Of a DNA stretch of 64,000 nucleotides, positions 43,658-55,077 are shown piece after piece (the first letter of the stretch is position 1; each line of letters begins with the position of its first letter). The position numbers and the translations under genes were made by a program. The notes under the pieces were generated by a model. The model was given only the letters and a program-made list of their open reading frames with translations, ran no database searches and was not told the DNA's origin. The DNA comes from Tilletiopsis washingtonensis (lineage: Eukaryota; Basidiomycota; Exobasidiomycetes; Entylomatales): contig NW_020312023.1 in assembly GCF_003144115.1 (NCBI RefSeq), positions 88,628-152,627 of the forward strand, given 5' to 3'.

Positions 43658-45105
43658 ATGGCTCGCGCACGTCTCTCGCTGCTTGATCTGCCGGGCCCCT
43701 CGTCGCTGCCCTTCACGCTGGCCCAGCTGCTGTGCGACGCCGAGCCGCACGCCGACGGCCTCACGTCGAGCATCCTGCGTGCGCCGCTGCCCGCCGCGCT
43801 GCCCGCCGCCGCAGCCGCCGGCGGGCTCGCGCGCTGGCTCGCGCTCAAGCGCGTGGCGCGCGAGGACGAGGCGGCGCCGCACGACGTCGTGCGAGAGGCG
43901 CAGCTGCTGGAGCACTCGCACGGCGCGGCGAATGTGAGTCTTGCTCCCGCTGTCGGGGCAGTCTGCAGCCAGGGGGGGGCCATCCGAGTGGATGCGAGCT
44001 GACGTGTCCCGCACCACACTCCAGGTCGTGCCTTTACTCGGTGCTTTTGTGGACACGTCAGATCCATGGTGCAGCTGGATCTATCTCGTCGAGCCGCTCT
44101 ACCCTCTCACGCTAGCCGACGCTCTCCGCATCCCACCACAAGGTCTGCCGGCAGATTGGCAAGGCTCCATGGGCCGCGACTTCGGGCCGGCAGCGCTGTG
44201 CGCCGACTGCCACACGGCGCGCTTCCGGCATGGCGTGGCCGCAGGCCTGCTCGCCGGCCTGGCGCACCTGCATGCTCTCGGAATAGCGCACCGCGACATC
44301 AAGCCCTCCAACATCCTACTCAGCGCAAATGGAGAGCCACGCCTGGCAGATCTGGGCACTGCGTGTCGCAGCAGCGCGCGCTCGCACACCATGGACGTCG
44401 GCACGCGGGCATACCGCGCGCCGGAGCTGCTCTTCGCACCCAGCAGTGGCTACGACGGGCTTGCCGCCGACGTGTGGTCAGCCGGCACTGTTCTGGCGGA
44501 GTTCTGGACTCCCATGCGCCAGACGACGCCACGCGTGCAGACGGCGGCGGCGCCGCCGCCATGGGAGCAAGCGCTGGCGAGCGAAGAAGCTTGGGCCAGG
44601 CTTGAGCGACAGCCGCAGCGGCAGTCTGAGAGCGTGGACTGGCAGGTCGACGACGACGAAGACGACGACGCAGACGACGACGAGATGGTTGTGAGCGACA
44701 CGGGCTACGTGCGGACGACGCTGTTCGACGAGCGTGGAGACATTGCGCTCGCCGGGAGCATCTTTGAGCTGCTAGGCCGTCCCAGCGACGACAGTGCTTG
44801 GCCTGTGAGTAATAGCTGGCTGCAGGGTTGCAAGCTTCTGTCGAGGCCGCAGCCGTCGCTGATTTGCTCGGCCCTCGTGTGCACTACAGGAAGCCGTCGA
44901 CTTCTGTCCCACGCTTCAGCGCATGCCCTTTCCTGCACGTCCGCCTGCGCAAGGTGGCCTGCGAGCTCGATTGGGCTTGGACACGAGCGTCGATGCGTTC
45001 GACGAGCGCATCCTGGCCTTCTGCGAGGCAGCCCTCGCTCTCTCCGCCAGCGCTCGGCCCACGTCTGCACTTGCCCGCGCCTTGCTCGTGGACGCAGAGG
45101 AATGA
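43658..45105 (+). CDS. CAK/CDK-like serine/threonine kinase
   Basis: Protein kinase of 423 residues resembling fungal CDK-activating kinases (Cak1/Csk1 group). Exons: 43658-43933, 44025-44804, 44890-45105. The N-lobe has the beta-3 Lys in ALKRV and a helix-C Glu in REAQLLE, but no recognisable glycine-rich loop before it, as in yeast Cak1. The C-lobe has HRDIKPSNILL, then ADLGTA in place of DFG, GTRAYRAPELLF as the APE motif and AADVWSAGTVLAEF. An acidic insertion (DDDEDDDADDDE) sits late in the C-lobe, around 44650-44685. Catalytic Asp of HRD and the Asp of DLG are both kept, so activity is plausible. Substrate assignment to Cdk1 is inference. It converges on the nitronate monooxygenase gene. 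Confidence 0.82.
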
Positions 45106-45190
45106 CAAGCAGCCCGCCGAGCGCGTCAGCCTCGTGAAATATCAATCATTAGACCCCTGCAACGAAGCGCCGGCATCGAAGTAGCTGCAC

Positions 45191-47008
<1,818 letters not shown>

Positions 47009-47644
47009 GGCGGGTGTGGGTGTGGGTGTGGGTGTGTGTGGTGGTGGTGAGAGGCAGAGCGCAGTCAGTGCGAGGATCGAGGAGAGGCCCAGCGTCAACT
47101 CCGGCCCGACGCACGCAACGGCCTCGGCACGCCGCTGGGCCGGAGATGCGGGGGGCGGCGCAACTACAACTCAGCTGCCATCGGGAATACAACCGCGGCC
47201 GCCCTGATTACGCGGGCGAGGGCGCGTCAGCGTCTCTCTTTGCCGGCCGCTCGGATGGTGCTCCAGCCGGCTCCGGCTGGCGATGCCGGGGCCGCGCAAC
47301 TGCCTCGCCATCGCCGATTGCCTGCTTCTCTGTCGGCGACTCTGCTGGTATGACAGCGCCGGCATGCGTGAGAAAGTGTGCCCATCTGCCTAGTATCAAT
47401 GCCCCGGCGGCACCAGATGCAGCGGGGAGGGCAGCAAGGCATGCGGAGGCTGGCGCGCCTCAGCTCTCGCGTCTGTTCCCACGCGGCGTTGAGACACCGC
47501 GCCTCGGGAAGGGGTCGGCGCCGGCGCGCGCAGTTGCAGCAACGTGGCTTGGGCATCCTTGTGTGGCACGGCGCGCACGGCGGCCAAGCAACACCTCTCT
47601 TCGCACCACCACCCCCCTACGCACCTCCGCACCCCTCGCACAGC
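47009..47644. promoter_or_regulatory. Divergent 5' region of nitronate monooxygenase and sec72
   Basis: A 636-bp head-to-head interval with a G/T-rich repeat on the nitronate monooxygenase side. No additional gene seen; the sec72 frame is open upstream without a suitable ATG context. Confidence 0.45.
47012..47049. repeat. (GGGTGT)n-type tract immediately 5' of the nitronate monooxygenase ATG
   Basis: Four successive GGGTGT units followed by GTGTGTGG and GTGGTGGTG on the plus strand. In the transcript (minus strand) this is a CCCACA-repeat leader ending three bases before the start codon. The plus strand has enough G runs to form a quadruplex. Confidence 0.8.
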
Positions 47645-48680
47645 ATGGGCGCCGACTGCTGCGGTCCTGACCACGGCCACGCGCCGCCGCCCCAGCAGCA
47701 CGCGCACGAGCACGGCGGCGCGCCGCCCGCGCCCACCGAGGAGCAGCTGGCCTTTGCCGATGCCGGCTTCAAGAGCGTGCCGCTGGCGCTCGATGCCGCC
47801 TCCAACCAGCTCGTGTCGCCGACGCACGACCTCACCGTGCTCAACGCCCTCATCCGCTCCCTCGCGTCGCTGCCGCCGCAGCTCGCCTTTCCGCCGCCGC
47901 CCAACGTCGTGCCGCCGCAGCGCAGCATGGCCGTCGCCAAGGCCAAGGAGGACGGCGTGGCGGCCTTTGCCGCCGGCAATCTCAGCGAGGCCATCCGCCT
48001 CTTCACGCTCGCCATCGACGTCGCCGCCTCGCGCCCGCTGTGGGAGAACAACGCCATTGCGCGCGACGAGCTGGCCCTCTGCCTCGCCAACCGCGCCGCC
48101 GCCTTTCTCGAGGCGCACGCCTTCCTCGAGGCCCTCGCCGACGCCGAGGCCGTCGTGCAGCTCAAGAAGCCGTGGAGCAAGGGCCACTTCCGCAAGGGCA
48201 AGGCGCTGCACAAGCTCGGGCGCAGGGAGGAGGCCAAGGAGGCCTTCGAGCTGGGCCTGTGCTTTGATCCCGAGAGCACAGTGAGTGCGCAGGCGCGGCG
48301 GAGTGCAGCGAGTGGCATTGGCGCCCATCAGGACACGGTGGAGCGAGGTTCGGGAGGCGTGCGATGCACTCTGCGTAGCCAGGCGCAATTGTCTTCACTG
48401 GCGCTCTCGCTCCAGCACGCCATTGCTGGGCCATGCTGGAGGGCAGACGGCAGCGGGCCGAAGCCTTGTCTGCCCGAGCTCGCCGCGACGGCGGACGCAC
48501 GCCTATTGCAAGGATCGCTTCGACGGCGGCTCGCTTGGCCAAGCCCACTTCTATCTGCGCGCGACTGCTGCCGGCTCCGGGCCCTCGTGCTCCGGCGTCA
48601 CACCTGTGCGGATCCGCTGCTGACGCCTCCGCCCTGTCGCACAGGACCTAAAGGCGGCGATCTCCGAGCTGGCTCTCTAG
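47645..48680 (+). CDS. sec72: Sec72, TPR subunit of the ER post-translational translocon
   Basis: Cytosolic TPR protein of the Sec62/63 complex that helps bring chaperone-bound precursors to the ER channel. Exons: 47645-48280 and 48645-48680, giving 223 residues, about the size of yeast Sec72. After a His-rich N-terminus come the family-specific stretch FPPPPNVVPPQRSMAVAKAK and TPR repeats: EDGVAAFAAGNLSEAIRLFT, ELALCLANRAAAFLEAHAF and QLKKPWSKGHFRKGKALHKL. The last motif is highly diagnostic. The terminal exon encodes only DLKAAISELAL after a 364-nt intron, long for this genome. Stop codon is 54 bp before an assembly gap. If the intron were retained, translation would continue for some distance. 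Confidence 0.9.
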
Positions 48681-48734
48681 AGTACGGAGCACTCCACCAT
48701 TGCGACGCGTCCGACGGTAGACCGCACATGGGCC

Positions 48735-48784
48735 NNNNNNNNNNNNNNNNNNNNNNNNNNNNNNNNNNNNNNNNNNNNNNNNNN
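48735..48784. other. Assembly gap (50 N)
   Basis: Exactly 50 undetermined bases, a size typical of a placeholder. The true length is unknown, and a feature could be missing here. Confidence 0.99.
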
Positions 48785-49155
48785 GGGCACGGGGAGATGA
48801 TCGAGAAATGTTTCATCGTGACACAAGACTTCTGCGCGTGCGAGACAGCGCACCGCACGCCATGGCCTCGCCCCTGCCACCCTCTGCGTGCCCGCCACCC
48901 TCTGCGTGCCCGTATGCGCCCTGGCGCTGCGCAACGGAGAAAGGGCAGGCTGTGGGCCGGTGTGACGCTCAGCAGGACCTGCCGTGCCATGGACGGTTTG
49001 GACGTCCTGCCCCAGCGGGCAGCGGGCAGCCAGCAGCAGCAGTAAGCAAGCAGCGTCCGAGAGCGGCGAGACTGGCTGCGTGCTGCACTGGTTGCTGCTT
49101 ATGAGAGAGCGCGAGACGACATTGATTAGACAATTCCTTCGAAAGAAAGCAGACC

Positions 49156-49180
49156 GGGGGGGGGGAGGGGGGGAAGAGGG
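49156..49180. repeat. G-homopolymer-rich tract
   Basis: Runs of ten and seven G interrupted by A just beyond the stop codon of the minus-strand ORF; the transcript 3' end would be C-rich here. Prone to sequencing error. Confidence 0.8.
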
Positions 49181-49193
49181 GGCAACGGAGCTA

Positions 49194-50360
49194 TCACCCG
49201 GCGGCGGCAGCGAGGCCTTCGCCCAAGCCAGGCCAGTGAGCGCCCTGCAAGATGACGCCCGCCATCGTGAAAGCATAGCCCAGCAGCAGCACGAGCACGC
49301 CGGCGGCTGCCAGGCCGCACGCCAGGCGTCTGCCTGCGCGCAGCGAGATGCCTTCGCGTGCCAGCGCCAGGCGGGGCGCGTGGAATGCGGGCAGCAATGC
49401 GGGGCCTGCGAGGGCGCGATAGCCGTACGGATCCTCTGGATCCGCCGCGGCGGCGCAGGGCTTGATGGAGTGGGGCGTCGCGATCGCGGCGTCGGGCTCG
49501 GGAGCAACTGATGAGCTGCCGCGTCGACTCCAGAGGCGCGACAGCCAGCTGCGCTGTCCGGCCGCAGCCAGTGGGGGCGTGGCGGTGGGATGGGGAAAGG
49601 GAAAGGAGGTGAAGACTTGCGAGTTTGGACGGGAGCCGAAGCGCAGCGGCGGACGCAGCAGAGGAGTGGCTTCGTTTGTTGTTGCAGAGGCGTGAGGATC
49701 GTGAGGAGGGCGGGCAGCGAGCGAAGCGGAGGAGGCAGACGTGGGCAAGGGCGTGGTGGTGAAGAGTGGCGAGGGCGACGGCGACGACTGCGTGCGGACA
49801 CGCGAGCTCGCGCCGGCCTCGACGGCCTCGAGATGATGCGACGACGAGCTGCCGAGCTTGCCGCTGCTGCGCTGGGCGGGCGCTACAGAGGGGCCGGCGC
49901 CACCCGCTGCGCTCCGACTGCGGCTGCGCACCTCCCGATGCTCCTCAGCCGCGGCCGCGGCGGCGGCGGGCTGGGCAGAGGGAAAGCGCACGGGCGCAGG
50001 GCCGAGTGCATAGCGGTATGTCGTCGGTGCCGGCGAGGAGGATCGCGAGCCGGAAGGCGCAGCGGCGGCACGCTGCTGCTGCTGCTGCGGTGGCGGCGGC
50101 GGAGCGTGCGGCGTGTGCAGCGTCGTCGAGCGGCTGCTGCCGCTGCTGCCAGGTGCCGCCTTGCTGCTCCCGCCACGCGCCGACGGCGACGCAGTGCGCG
50201 GCGTCGGCGAGCGAGGCAGCTGCTGCGCTGCCGCTGCGCCCGCCGCAGCGGCGTGGAGGGTGGATGCAGAGGAGGAGGCAGGGCGCAGCGTTGCCGCCCC
50301 CTGCTGCGCCGCCGCGGCGCCGCGCACCGACGACGGCTGAGACTGATGCGACGCAGGCAT
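49194..50360 (-). CDS. Low-complexity protein with one C-terminal TM segment
   Basis: I do not recognise this protein. An uninterrupted 388-codon frame starts at ATG 50360 and stays open further upstream. The first 270 residues are Ser/Pro/Ala/Gln-rich with several polyalanine and poly-Gln runs. A short NEATPLLRPPLR segment resembles vacuolar dileucine-type signals. Near the end a basic stretch precedes a hydrophobic segment, LACGLAAAGVLVLLLGYAFT, long enough for one membrane span, leaving a short C-terminus. This suggests a tail-proximal single-pass membrane protein, but high GC also keeps the opposite strand open here. Codon-usage or transcript support would be needed to be sure it is real. 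Length and start are uncertain. Confidence 0.45.
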   Translation of the reverse strand: MPASHQSQPSSVRGAAAAQQGAATLRPASSSASTLHAAAAGAAAAQQLPRSPTPRTASPSARGGSSKAAPGSSGSSRSTTLHTPHAPPPPPQQQQQRAAAAPSGSRSSSPAPTTYRYALGPAPVRFPSAQPAAAAAAAEEHREVRSRSRSAAGGAGPSVAPAQRSSGKLGSSSSHHLEAVEAGASSRVRTQSSPSPSPLFTTTPLPTSASSASLAARPPHDPHASATTNEATPLLRPPLRFGSRPNSQVFTSFPFPHPTATPPLAAAGQRSWLSRLWSRRGSSSVAPEPDAAIATPHSIKPCAAAADPEDPYGYRALAGPALLPAFHAPRLALAREGISLRAGRRLACGLAAAGVLVLLLGYAFTMAGVILQGAHWPGLGEGLAAAAG

Positions 50361-50993
50361 GGCCCCGGGCGACGGCGGCCGAAGAGCGAAAGAGCGAGGA
50401 CGCAGCGGCGGGCGCCGATGCTTGGATGGGGCGCCAGGCTGCCTGGCTGGCCTGTGGGCCAGCAAGGACGTGTGAGGCAGGGGCTGCGGCGGTCTGGGCT
50501 GCACTCTCGTCGATGCGCCCCGAAGCGTGAGGACTCAGACTGCTGCTGCTGGGCGGCGCCAACAGGCGCAGGGCTCCGAGGGAGCACGGGCGCTGGCGGC
50601 TGCTGCTGAGGGATGATGGTGGTGAGAGGCGACGGACGGCACCCTGACGAGTCGGTGAGTCTAGTGGCCCGCAGACGCTGCTGCAGGGTGCGCGCCGTAG
50701 GGGCCCGCGCCGCGCCAACGGCAGGAGCATGATGGCACGGTCCAAAGCGCACCTCCACCGGCACCGGCACGCGCCACACCTCATCCACAAGGGCAGCAAG
50801 GCGCTCGAGTCGGCCCGGCGCTGGGGGCGTGGGACAGACTGAACGGCACACTCGACTGACCGCCGCAGCCACAGAGGAGTGCACGCAACGCCCTCCCTCC
50901 CCGCTCGCACACGAGATGCTCCTCGTCCTTCTCGGCACAGATAAGGGTTATGAATTGCCGCTTCCAGTGCGAGTGCGGCAGTCGGGCGCGCGT
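50361..50993. other. Intergenic or unmodelled 5' region
   Basis: About 630 bp between two minus-strand genes. Frames are open on both strands because of base composition. It may contain a 5' exon of the low-complexity gene, but I see no convincing splice pair or domain. Confidence 0.35.
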
Positions 50994-52547
50994 CTAGCCG
51001 ACGACGACGCTCGCAGCGCCATGCTCCAGGAGCTTTTCCTCATCCTCCGCCGTGCCTGCCTCGCATCGATGACGCCGCATCGTCGTCGCGGGCGTCTTCA
51101 TGTGCTGGCGCTGCAGCTTGCGCGCGCGGCGGCGAGCACTGACACATCCGCCAAACATGGCGACCAGCGTCGTGCCCACACAAAACGCCAGGGCCGCAGC
51201 CAGGCCTACGGCGCCGTGCCATGCCGTGGGCGAGACGTGCAGCTGGCCAAAGGCAAAGAGAGTGAAGGCGACGAACTCGAGCAGGCCGCCGAGGGGCACA
51301 ATGACGCCGCATGCGTACGTCATGCGATCCAGTACGGCAAGGGCCGTGCTTGAGAGGCCCGTCGAGGCCGAGCTCGACGAGGGCTGCGCCAGCAGCACGC
51401 TGCTGCCGTCGGCGTGCACACTGGCGTAGCGCGGCACGCCAAGTGGGCCCAAGGCGGCGCCGCCGTCGGTGCCCGGCGCGCCGTTGATGCGGTTCGGAGC
51501 CTCGGGCGCCTGCAGCGTGATGCTGGCGATGATGAGACTGATGGCCAGAATGGCTCCCCAGATCTCAAGCACAATGCCGCCGTACAGCAGCCCCAGCACG
51601 AGACCGCCCGTCGGCGAAGACGCGTTGCGCTCCGAAGTGTAGTTGAGCAGCGACGTCTGCGTGCCGGCAAGCAGCGTGGCGAGCGTGGCCCCTGGCGAAC
51701 GCGCGCCCCCATCGAAAGTCAGCATACGTGCAAGGAAAGAGAGCAAGCGCGGAGGAAAACGCACAGCTGGAGAGAATCTGCTTTGCCTGGGGCAGACTCC
51801 AGTCGTTGTGGCGCAGCGTGGGCACGATGGCTGCAGAAGGAAAGATGTGTGCACATCAGTTGTGGCGCTTCGCATGTTCGCAATGAGAGAGGAATCGCTT
51901 CTTGGCGACCATTCCCTGTCCGGGCCGCGACACTGCGGCGCATGACCGGCGCATGATAGGCCGAGCACAGGCAGTCCCTTGGCTCTCAGCGCCTTCTCGC
52001 TACATCCTTTGCACGAAGCATCCGAAGCATACTCACTCTCCTCAATCATCTCTCCCACCGCCTCGATCCACTCCCAATTGCCGTCGCCTTTCTTCCGCCA
52101 GCTGCCTGGGCCACCATAGCTTTGTGGCGGCCAGTAGCCGCCCGCGTTCAATGTTGCCGCCGGCACGGATGGCGCCTCATCATCATCGACGGCGCCGGGC
52201 GTGGCGGACTTGCTGTCAGAGAAGCGGTGTGCAGGGACACCGCCGGCTTCGCCTGCAGAGCCAGGCAGGCGAGCCGCGCGCGCATAGCCGGGAGGAGCGA
52301 GGTAGTAGGCTGGCTCTGCACCGCTGCCGCGCGGCAGCGCAGGCGCAGTGATTGGCGCGCCGCTCGCGGCGGCGGCGTGCAGCGACGCAACGTCGCGCAT
52401 GGAAGCGACGCCGACGGCGGCGACGGCGGCGGCGGAGCGAGTGCTCCGGCTGCCGCTTGATACGCTGGCAGCGCGGCTGCTCTGGCCGAGGCGTGGCGCC
52501 GGACGAGCGTGCGGCGCCGATGACGATGACGACGACGACGAGGGCAT
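50994..52547 (-). CDS. Multi-pass membrane protein of unknown function
   Basis: I do not recognise the family. Exons in order: 52037-52547, 51765-51830, 50994-51691 (introns 206 and 73 nt), giving 424 residues. The N-terminal 140 residues are Ser/Ala-rich and hydrophilic. A Trp-rich stretch (GDGNWEWIEAVGEMIEE) leads into TIVPTLRHNDWSLPQAKQIL, then a moderately hydrophobic WATLATLLAGTQTSLLNY segment. Clear TM segments follow: VLGLLYGGIVLEIWGAILAI, CGVIVPLGGLLEFVAFTLFA and AVGLAAALAFCVGTTLVAMF. The C-terminus is basic then acidic. The junctions restore a continuous frame that is otherwise lost in an improbable intron translation. A TATA element lies 69 bp before the ATG. Function cannot be inferred. 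Confidence 0.65.
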   Translation of the reverse strand: MPSSSSSSSSAPHARPAPRLGQSSRAASVSSGSRSTRSAAAVAAVGVASMRDVASLHAAAASGAPITAPALPRGSGAEPAYYLAPPGYARAARLPGSAGEAGGVPAHRFSDSKSATPGAVDDDEAPSVPAATLNAGGYWPPQSYGGPGSWRKKGDGNWEWIEAVGEMIEESEYASDASCKGCSEKALRAKGLPVLGLSCAGHAPQCRGPDREWSPRSDSSLIANMRSATTDVHTSFLLQPSCPRCATTTGVCPRQSRFSPAVRFPPRLLSFLARMLTFDGGARSPGATLATLLAGTQTSLLNYTSERNASSPTGGLVLGLLYGGIVLEIWGAILAISLIIASITLQAPEAPNRINGAPGTDGGAALGPLGVPRYASVHADGSSVLLAQPSSSSASTGLSSTALAVLDRMTYACGVIVPLGGLLEFVAFTLFAFGQLHVSPTAWHGAVGLAAALAFCVGTTLVAMFGGCVSARRRARKLQRQHMKTPATTMRRHRCEAGTAEDEEKLLEHGAASVVVG

Positions 52548-53554
52548 AGTGGACAAGCTGGGAATCCGGAGAGGCGAGATGGATGGATGCGAGAGGGTGG
52601 GGCGATGCTGCGAGGTATATATGGGTGCGAGATGGGCCGGAGCGAGAGACGATGCTGGCGAATGAGAGAGAGGCCGAGAAGGGAGGCGGGGTGGAGACGT
52701 GAGGCGAAAAGGAAGGCTCGTGAAGTGGGTCGTGAGGTCGGGCTTGTGAGGGTCGTGAGGGGGTCGTGAAGGCTGCGAGCGGGAGGCCTGAGAGGGGCGA
52801 GCCGTGCGGCGAGTGCAGGAACCTGCAGGCGCAGCGAGGGCGCGGGGATGGCGGGCACGAAGGAAGATGCGCTTGCTGAGCGGTCAATCTCGACTTTCGC
52901 GCTGGGCTCAGGGCACGCGGCGCGCGCGCGTCAGGGGCGCGCGTGTTGCGTGCGTGTTGCTTGCCGCCGCCCATCTCGCGGCTGCGGCTGCGGCTGCGGC
53001 GGCCCTGTCTCCTCATCCCGAGAGGCAGGCGCTTGGCAGAGGGCGTCCATCTGCACATTGCATCGTCCACCGCAGTTCGAGCCGCAGAAGCCAGTGGGCG
53101 AGGCGAGCCTCATCGCCGCCGCCCGTGATGAGGCGCGCGGCGCGCGGCGCGGCAACCAACACAGGGGCCCGCCTTTGCCACGGCCGCACATGGCGCCTGG
53201 CACGCGCGCGCGAGGCGAATCCTCATGCTGCACAGACAGATCTGCATGGCGGATGCGTCGTTGATGGGTGCGTGCTGCAGGGAAGCGCACGACATGGGAG
53301 AGGGCCGAGGTGTGCATCCCCCGTGCCGACCATGGCGGCTAGCGAGGGCAGCATGCGAGCGCTCGCGGAGGCGGCACGCCGCGCCACGGCCGCGGCGTTC
53401 GGCGGCCTGGGCGGGTGCAGGTGCCTCCACCTCCCCTGCACGTCCTCGCTCGGGCGCGCCGCCGTGGCACCGGCGCATGTAGATGCGCGCAGCACCACTC
53501 TCCTCTGACTCTCCGCACCGCATCATCGCGCCGTCCGCTCCTCTCTCTCTCCCC
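52548..53554. promoter_or_regulatory. Divergent 1-kb intergenic region
   Basis: Lies between the multi-pass membrane gene and the small two-TM gene. It contains a TATA element near 52616 and purine-rich sequence around 52560-52760. The several short ORFs are Arg/Ala-rich and not gene-like. Confidence 0.45.
52616..52624 (-). promoter_or_regulatory. TATA box of the multi-pass membrane protein gene
   Basis: TATATATAT in strongly GC-rich surroundings, 69 bp upstream of the minus-strand ATG at 52547. It is the clearest TATA element in the window. Confidence 0.55.
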
Positions 53555-54352
53555 ATGTCCTCCTCCTACGACGTCTTCCCTCCGCCGCCACAGGATGCCG
53601 CCGCGCCGGCGTCGGCACCGGTGCGGCGCCGCACGAAGCCCCTGCCGCTGCCCGAGGTGGCGCGCGCACAGAAGCAGGCGCAGACGCGCGGCCTCGTCGC
53701 TGGCATGGCCGCGGGCGTGGGCGGAGGTGAGTGGGCGCGGGCATGTGGCGCCAATCGGAAGGGCAGAGAAGTTGAGGGTTGGCGTGGCAGTTGGTCACAT
53801 CTTGGCGGGCTGGCAGGACATTGAGGGCGATGCCCAGTCACGCCTGGCCGCCGCAGGAGAGCGCGCCGAGGACGCAGCCAGCGCGGCTGCCGCTGTGGCG
53901 AACATCGGCCTCTCTGGGGCAGCACATACACTCCGGGGCATCGGCATAGCTCAGCAGGCCTTGTAACGCCATATCCTGACAGCTCCTTGCCCCAACTTCC
54001 ACGGCCAGCCTTGCTTCTCCGTCCCCTGCTGCGTCTCACGCCCAACCGCACGCTCGGCCTCTCCTTTCTCCTCGGCTCCACCACCGGCTTCCTAGTCGCC
54101 GGACGCACCCTCTCTGCCGAACTGACGGCGCTACGCGACAGCGAGGTGCGCCTGGGCCGCGCCGCTGCCGACGCGCAGCCGCAGCATGGCGGTGCGGCGG
54201 CGGTTGCGGCGCCGCGGCGGCAGCCTGGCGCTGGCGAGGAGGAGATGCTCGCGTGGGACATGCAGGCGGGCGCACAGCAGCAGCATGAGGCGGGAGTGGC
54301 CGGCCTGTGGCAGTACCAAGATACGGCGGCCACGACACGCGGCGACCATTAG
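53555..54352 (+). CDS. Small membrane protein with two hydrophobic segments
   Basis: I do not recognise the family. Exons 53555-53726 and 54009-54352 (intron 282 nt) give 171 residues. A Pro-rich N-terminus (YDVFPPPPQ) and basic patch precede a Gly/Ala-rich segment running across the splice junction (GLVAGMAAGVGGALLLRPLL), then a second hydrophobic stretch, LGLSFLLGSTTGFLVAGRTL. A hydrophilic, Gln-rich tail follows. The topology suggests a hairpin in a membrane, possibly mitochondrial or ER. The acceptor at 54008 was chosen because it joins the two hydrophobic parts in frame. A second usable acceptor at 53856 gives a different 93-residue product ending at 53966. Confidence 0.6.
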
Positions 54353-55077
54353 AATGAAAGCCGTTTGATAGCATGGAGGGCGCGCGGGCGCGAGCGGTGC
54401 GGCGCGCTCCGGTCCGCAGGGGTAAACAGGGCAAGGTGCATTGCACAATGCGTCGTCGCCCCCACGCCCAGCATGCTGCGGTTTGCGGCGAGCGCCCATG
54501 TCGCGGACTGGCGCATGGCAAGCTCGGCTGCGTATTCCACGCGTGGGCACGACGGGCCTGCTTTGCGGCCCCCCCGGGTTCTCTCTGCGACGCAGTTCTC
54601 GCGTACTCGAAGAGCGGGAGTCGGCTGGAGGAGCGCTTCAAAACATGCTGAAAGCGGCGCTTGCAATGAAACTCGAGGAGGCTGCTATGGCTGCGAGGCG
54701 AGGCTGCGAGGCTCCGAGACGCAACACACTTCGGCAGAGAGTCCGCTGCTGCCCCCCCCCCCCCGCCCGCCCGCCCGCACGCGCGTCGCGCCGCAGCAAG
54801 TGTCTCTGAGTCGCGCCACGCAGGCCCTCAACGTCGCACGCGCCGCACCCGCCTTCCCGTTGTCGGCCTTCGCCATACGCAGCGCCGCTGCGGCTCCCTC
54901 GACGTTGTAGGGGATACTCAAAGGATGTTTTAGGCCACGGCAAGGGACGAATAGGTAGAGAGCTCGGGGTGGATCAGAGAGAGAGAGAGCGTGTGTCTAG
55001 GGGGTCGCGATGGAAGCACAAGGAGGGTGACGGAGAGAGAGAGAGAAGCGACGTCGGCGAGGCCCGCTGGGCCCGCC
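54353..55077. other. Convergent intergenic region
   Basis: About 725 bp between the small membrane gene and the end of kap123. It holds a 13-C run at 54752-54764 followed by CCCG repeats, and GA-rich runs near 54978-55045. No gene seen. Confidence 0.5.

Larger units (their letters stand above)
48681..49193. other. Intergenic region with assembly gap
   Basis: About 510 bp between the sec72 stop and the stop of the convergent ORF. It contains a 50-N gap and a G-rich tract near 49156-49180. No other gene seen. Confidence 0.5.

Noticed and set aside
47012-47049. Telomere-like repeat
   Set aside because: GGGTGT units resemble some telomeric DNA, but the tract is only 38 bp, internal and imperfect. 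A simple-sequence promoter repeat explains it.
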